From the NCBI GenBank assembly GCA_031285215.1, contig JAITWQ010000025.1, forward strand, positions 1-14,550: DNA of 14,550 nucleotides, in the 5' to 3' direction. Numbering within the stretch: the first letter of the stretch is position 1; every line of letters begins with the position of its first letter. Below are positions 13,223-14,550 of this stretch, piece by piece. Position numbers and translations under genes: made by a program. Source of the stretch: Syntrophobacterales bacterium. Its GTDB lineage: Bacteria; Desulfobacterota; Syntrophia; Syntrophales; JAAYKM01. The notes under the pieces were generated by a model. That model worked only from the letters and a program-made list of their open reading frames with translations. It searched no databases and was not told the origin of the DNA.

Positions 13223-14550
13223 ATGCCTCAGAAAAAAGCGATTTTTCATGTTGCCGGTTTGCATTGCGCTTCCTGTGTACGGCGATTGGAAGAAAAATTA
13301 GCCGGGGCCGCGGGTGTGAACAGCACCGCAGTCAGCCTCTTAGACGAGAAAGCGGCCATTGAGTTCGACCCCCAATGCACCGATGTGTCCATTCTCGCTC
13401 GCGTTGTGGAAGAAACGGGGTTTTCGGTAAGGCAAATCGAAACATCAGATCCGCAGTTGAAAAGGCAAATTATATCCGTGGGAGGAATTACCTGTGCCGG
13501 TTGTGTACGGAAAATAGAGGGAAACATCGGCAAAATTCCCGGGATAAACGATGTTCGCGTTAATCTGGCCTTAGAACAGGCAGAAATCGTCTATGATTCT
13601 CAAGTGTTAACATCTATGGACGCTGTTTGCAAAGCCATTGCGGACAGCGGCTGTGAATATCGCGGTACTGCGTCCTTCACCCGCGGCGGCGCCGACGCCG
13701 TAACCACGGCTCGTCAGGAAGAAATCCGCGATTTAAAAAGGCGCGTTTGGGCAGGCATTGTTTTAAGCGCCATGATTTTTATTGGCTCCATGCAAAATGC
13801 CATCCCCTGGCTCCATGATATTCCCCGCCCAATGATGTTCTACTTTCTCTTCGTCCTGACGACGCCTGTCGTTTTTTGGGTTGGCAAACATTTTCTGACC
13901 GGCACCTGTAAGTCAATCCGGCAAAAGGCAGCCGATATGAACACGCTGATTGTGGTGGGCGTGCTATCTTCCTATGGTTACTCCCTCGCGGCTACCTTTT
14001 TCCCGTCGTACTTTATTGCCAGAGGCCTCACACCCCATGTTTACTATGAAAGCGCCGCCATGATTGTCACGCTGGTACTGCTGGGACGCCTTCTGGAAGC
14101 GCGGGCCAGGGGCAAAACATCACAGGCAATTCATAAACTCATGAAGCTGCGCCCTGAGACCGCCCGTATCATGCGTGACGGAGTTGAAACGGAAATTTCC
14201 GTTGAGGATTTGCGTACGGGAGATCATCTTGTCATTCGCCCCGGAGAAAAGATACCCGCCGACGGCATTGTTATATCGGGGGAATCAACCGTTGACGAAT
14301 CCATGCTGACAGGCGAGAGCGCACCCGCCGCGAAAAAGGAAGGCAGTAAAGTTTTTGCGGCAACGATCAATCTTTCCGGGAGTTTTCATTGCCGGGCAAC
14401 GGAAACAGGAGACGATACCGTTCTGGGACATATCGTCCGCCTGGTGGAGGAGGCTCAGCTCTCCAAAGCGCCCATACAGCGCCTGGCGGATCGCATTGCG
14501 TCTGTTTTTGTGCCCGTTGTCTTCGTTATCGCTTTGGCAACTTTTCTGGC
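13223..14550 (+). CDS. P1B-type heavy-metal (copper) transporting ATPase, N-terminal part
   Basis: From an ATG at 13223 (AGAGGA about nine bases upstream) the frame is open to the right edge, 442 complete codons. Two HMA metal-binding domains come first, with G-L-H-C-A-S-C (C15, C18) and G-I-T-C-A-G-C (C91, C94). Membrane segments follow (about 175-290). The segment A-D-M-N-T-L (237-242), and [17 protein letters not shown] (276-292) are typical of copper exporters. The actuator domain carries G-E-K-I-P-A-D-G (341-348) and T-G-E-S (363-366). The CPC membrane motif and the phosphorylated aspartate (DKTGT) would lie beyond the edge, so copper specificity is inferred from the two CxxC domains and the CopA-like sequence. 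It would pump Cu(I) out of the cytoplasm. Confidence 0.92.
   Translation, partial: MPQKKAIFHVAGLHCASCVRRLEEKLAGAAGVNSTAVSLLDEKAAIEFDPQCTDVSILARVVEETGFSVRQIETSDPQLKRQIISVGGITCAGCVRKIEGNIGKIPGINDVRVNLALEQAEIVYDSQVLTSMDAVCKAIADSGCEYRGTASFTRGGADAVTTARQEEIRDLKRRVWAGIVLSAMIFIGSMQNAIPWLHDIPRPMMFYFLFVLTTPVVFWVGKHFLTGTCKSIRQKAADMNTLIVVGVLSSYGYSLAATFFPSYFIARGLTPHVYYESAAMIVTLVLLGRLLEARARGKTSQAIHKLMKLRPETARIMRDGVETEISVEDLRTGDHLVIRPGEKIPADGIVISGESTVDESMLTGESAPAAKKEGSKVFAATINLSGSFHCRATETGDDTVLGHIVRLVEEAQLSKAPIQRLADRIASVFVPVVFVIALATFL

Overview
The window looks like chromosomal DNA of a Gram-negative, probably anaerobic bacterium. The lipopolysaccharide core genes (an O-antigen ligase-like protein, WaaG, a WaaP/InaA-like kinase) show an outer membrane. 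The gene mix (GerMN protein next to a stand-alone EF-G, YgiQ-type radical SAM, a superoxide-reductase-like exported protein, DUF523/DUF493) fits a deltaproteobacterium (Desulfobacterota, possibly Syntrophales-like). This assignment rests on gene content and is an inference. No rRNA, insertion sequence, CRISPR array or phage module is visible.

Left part (1-3603): on the minus strand, a small protein made of two tandem Trx2-type zinc ribbons is followed after a short gap by the start of a NUDIX hydrolase that runs off the left edge. On the plus strand, a tRNA-Phe(GAA) with its own promoter and terminator precedes a two-gene unit, a membrane-anchored GerMN protein and an EF-G (fusA family). Middle part (3604-8326): a 528-base convergent spacer holds an orphan promoter followed by a perfect 10-bp hairpin, which may be a small RNA. 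Then come ribD and a DUF523-DUF493 fusion on the minus strand, and divergently an exported superoxide-reductase-like small protein and a YgiQ-family radical SAM enzyme on the plus strand.

Right part (8327-14550): a minus-strand metallo-beta-lactamase-fold hydrolase, then a lipopolysaccharide core region. In it a polytopic O-antigen ligase-like protein (plus) converges on a GC-rich minus-strand unit of WaaP/InaA-like kinase, a candidate 46-residue ORF and WaaG. A shared bidirectional hairpin overlaps the ligase stop codon. After a 366-base spacer with an uncertain small ORF, a P1B-type (copper exporter-like) ATPase with two metal-binding domains starts and runs off the right edge.

Most genes are ordinary housekeeping or envelope genes. 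The points that stand out are the double zinc-ribbon protein, the DUF523-DUF493 fusion, the exported superoxide-reductase-like protein with an altered metal-ligand motif, the orphan promoter and hairpin, the small ORF tightly nested between the kinase and waaG, and the compositional shift over those core genes. I do not see a clear multi-gene novel system.
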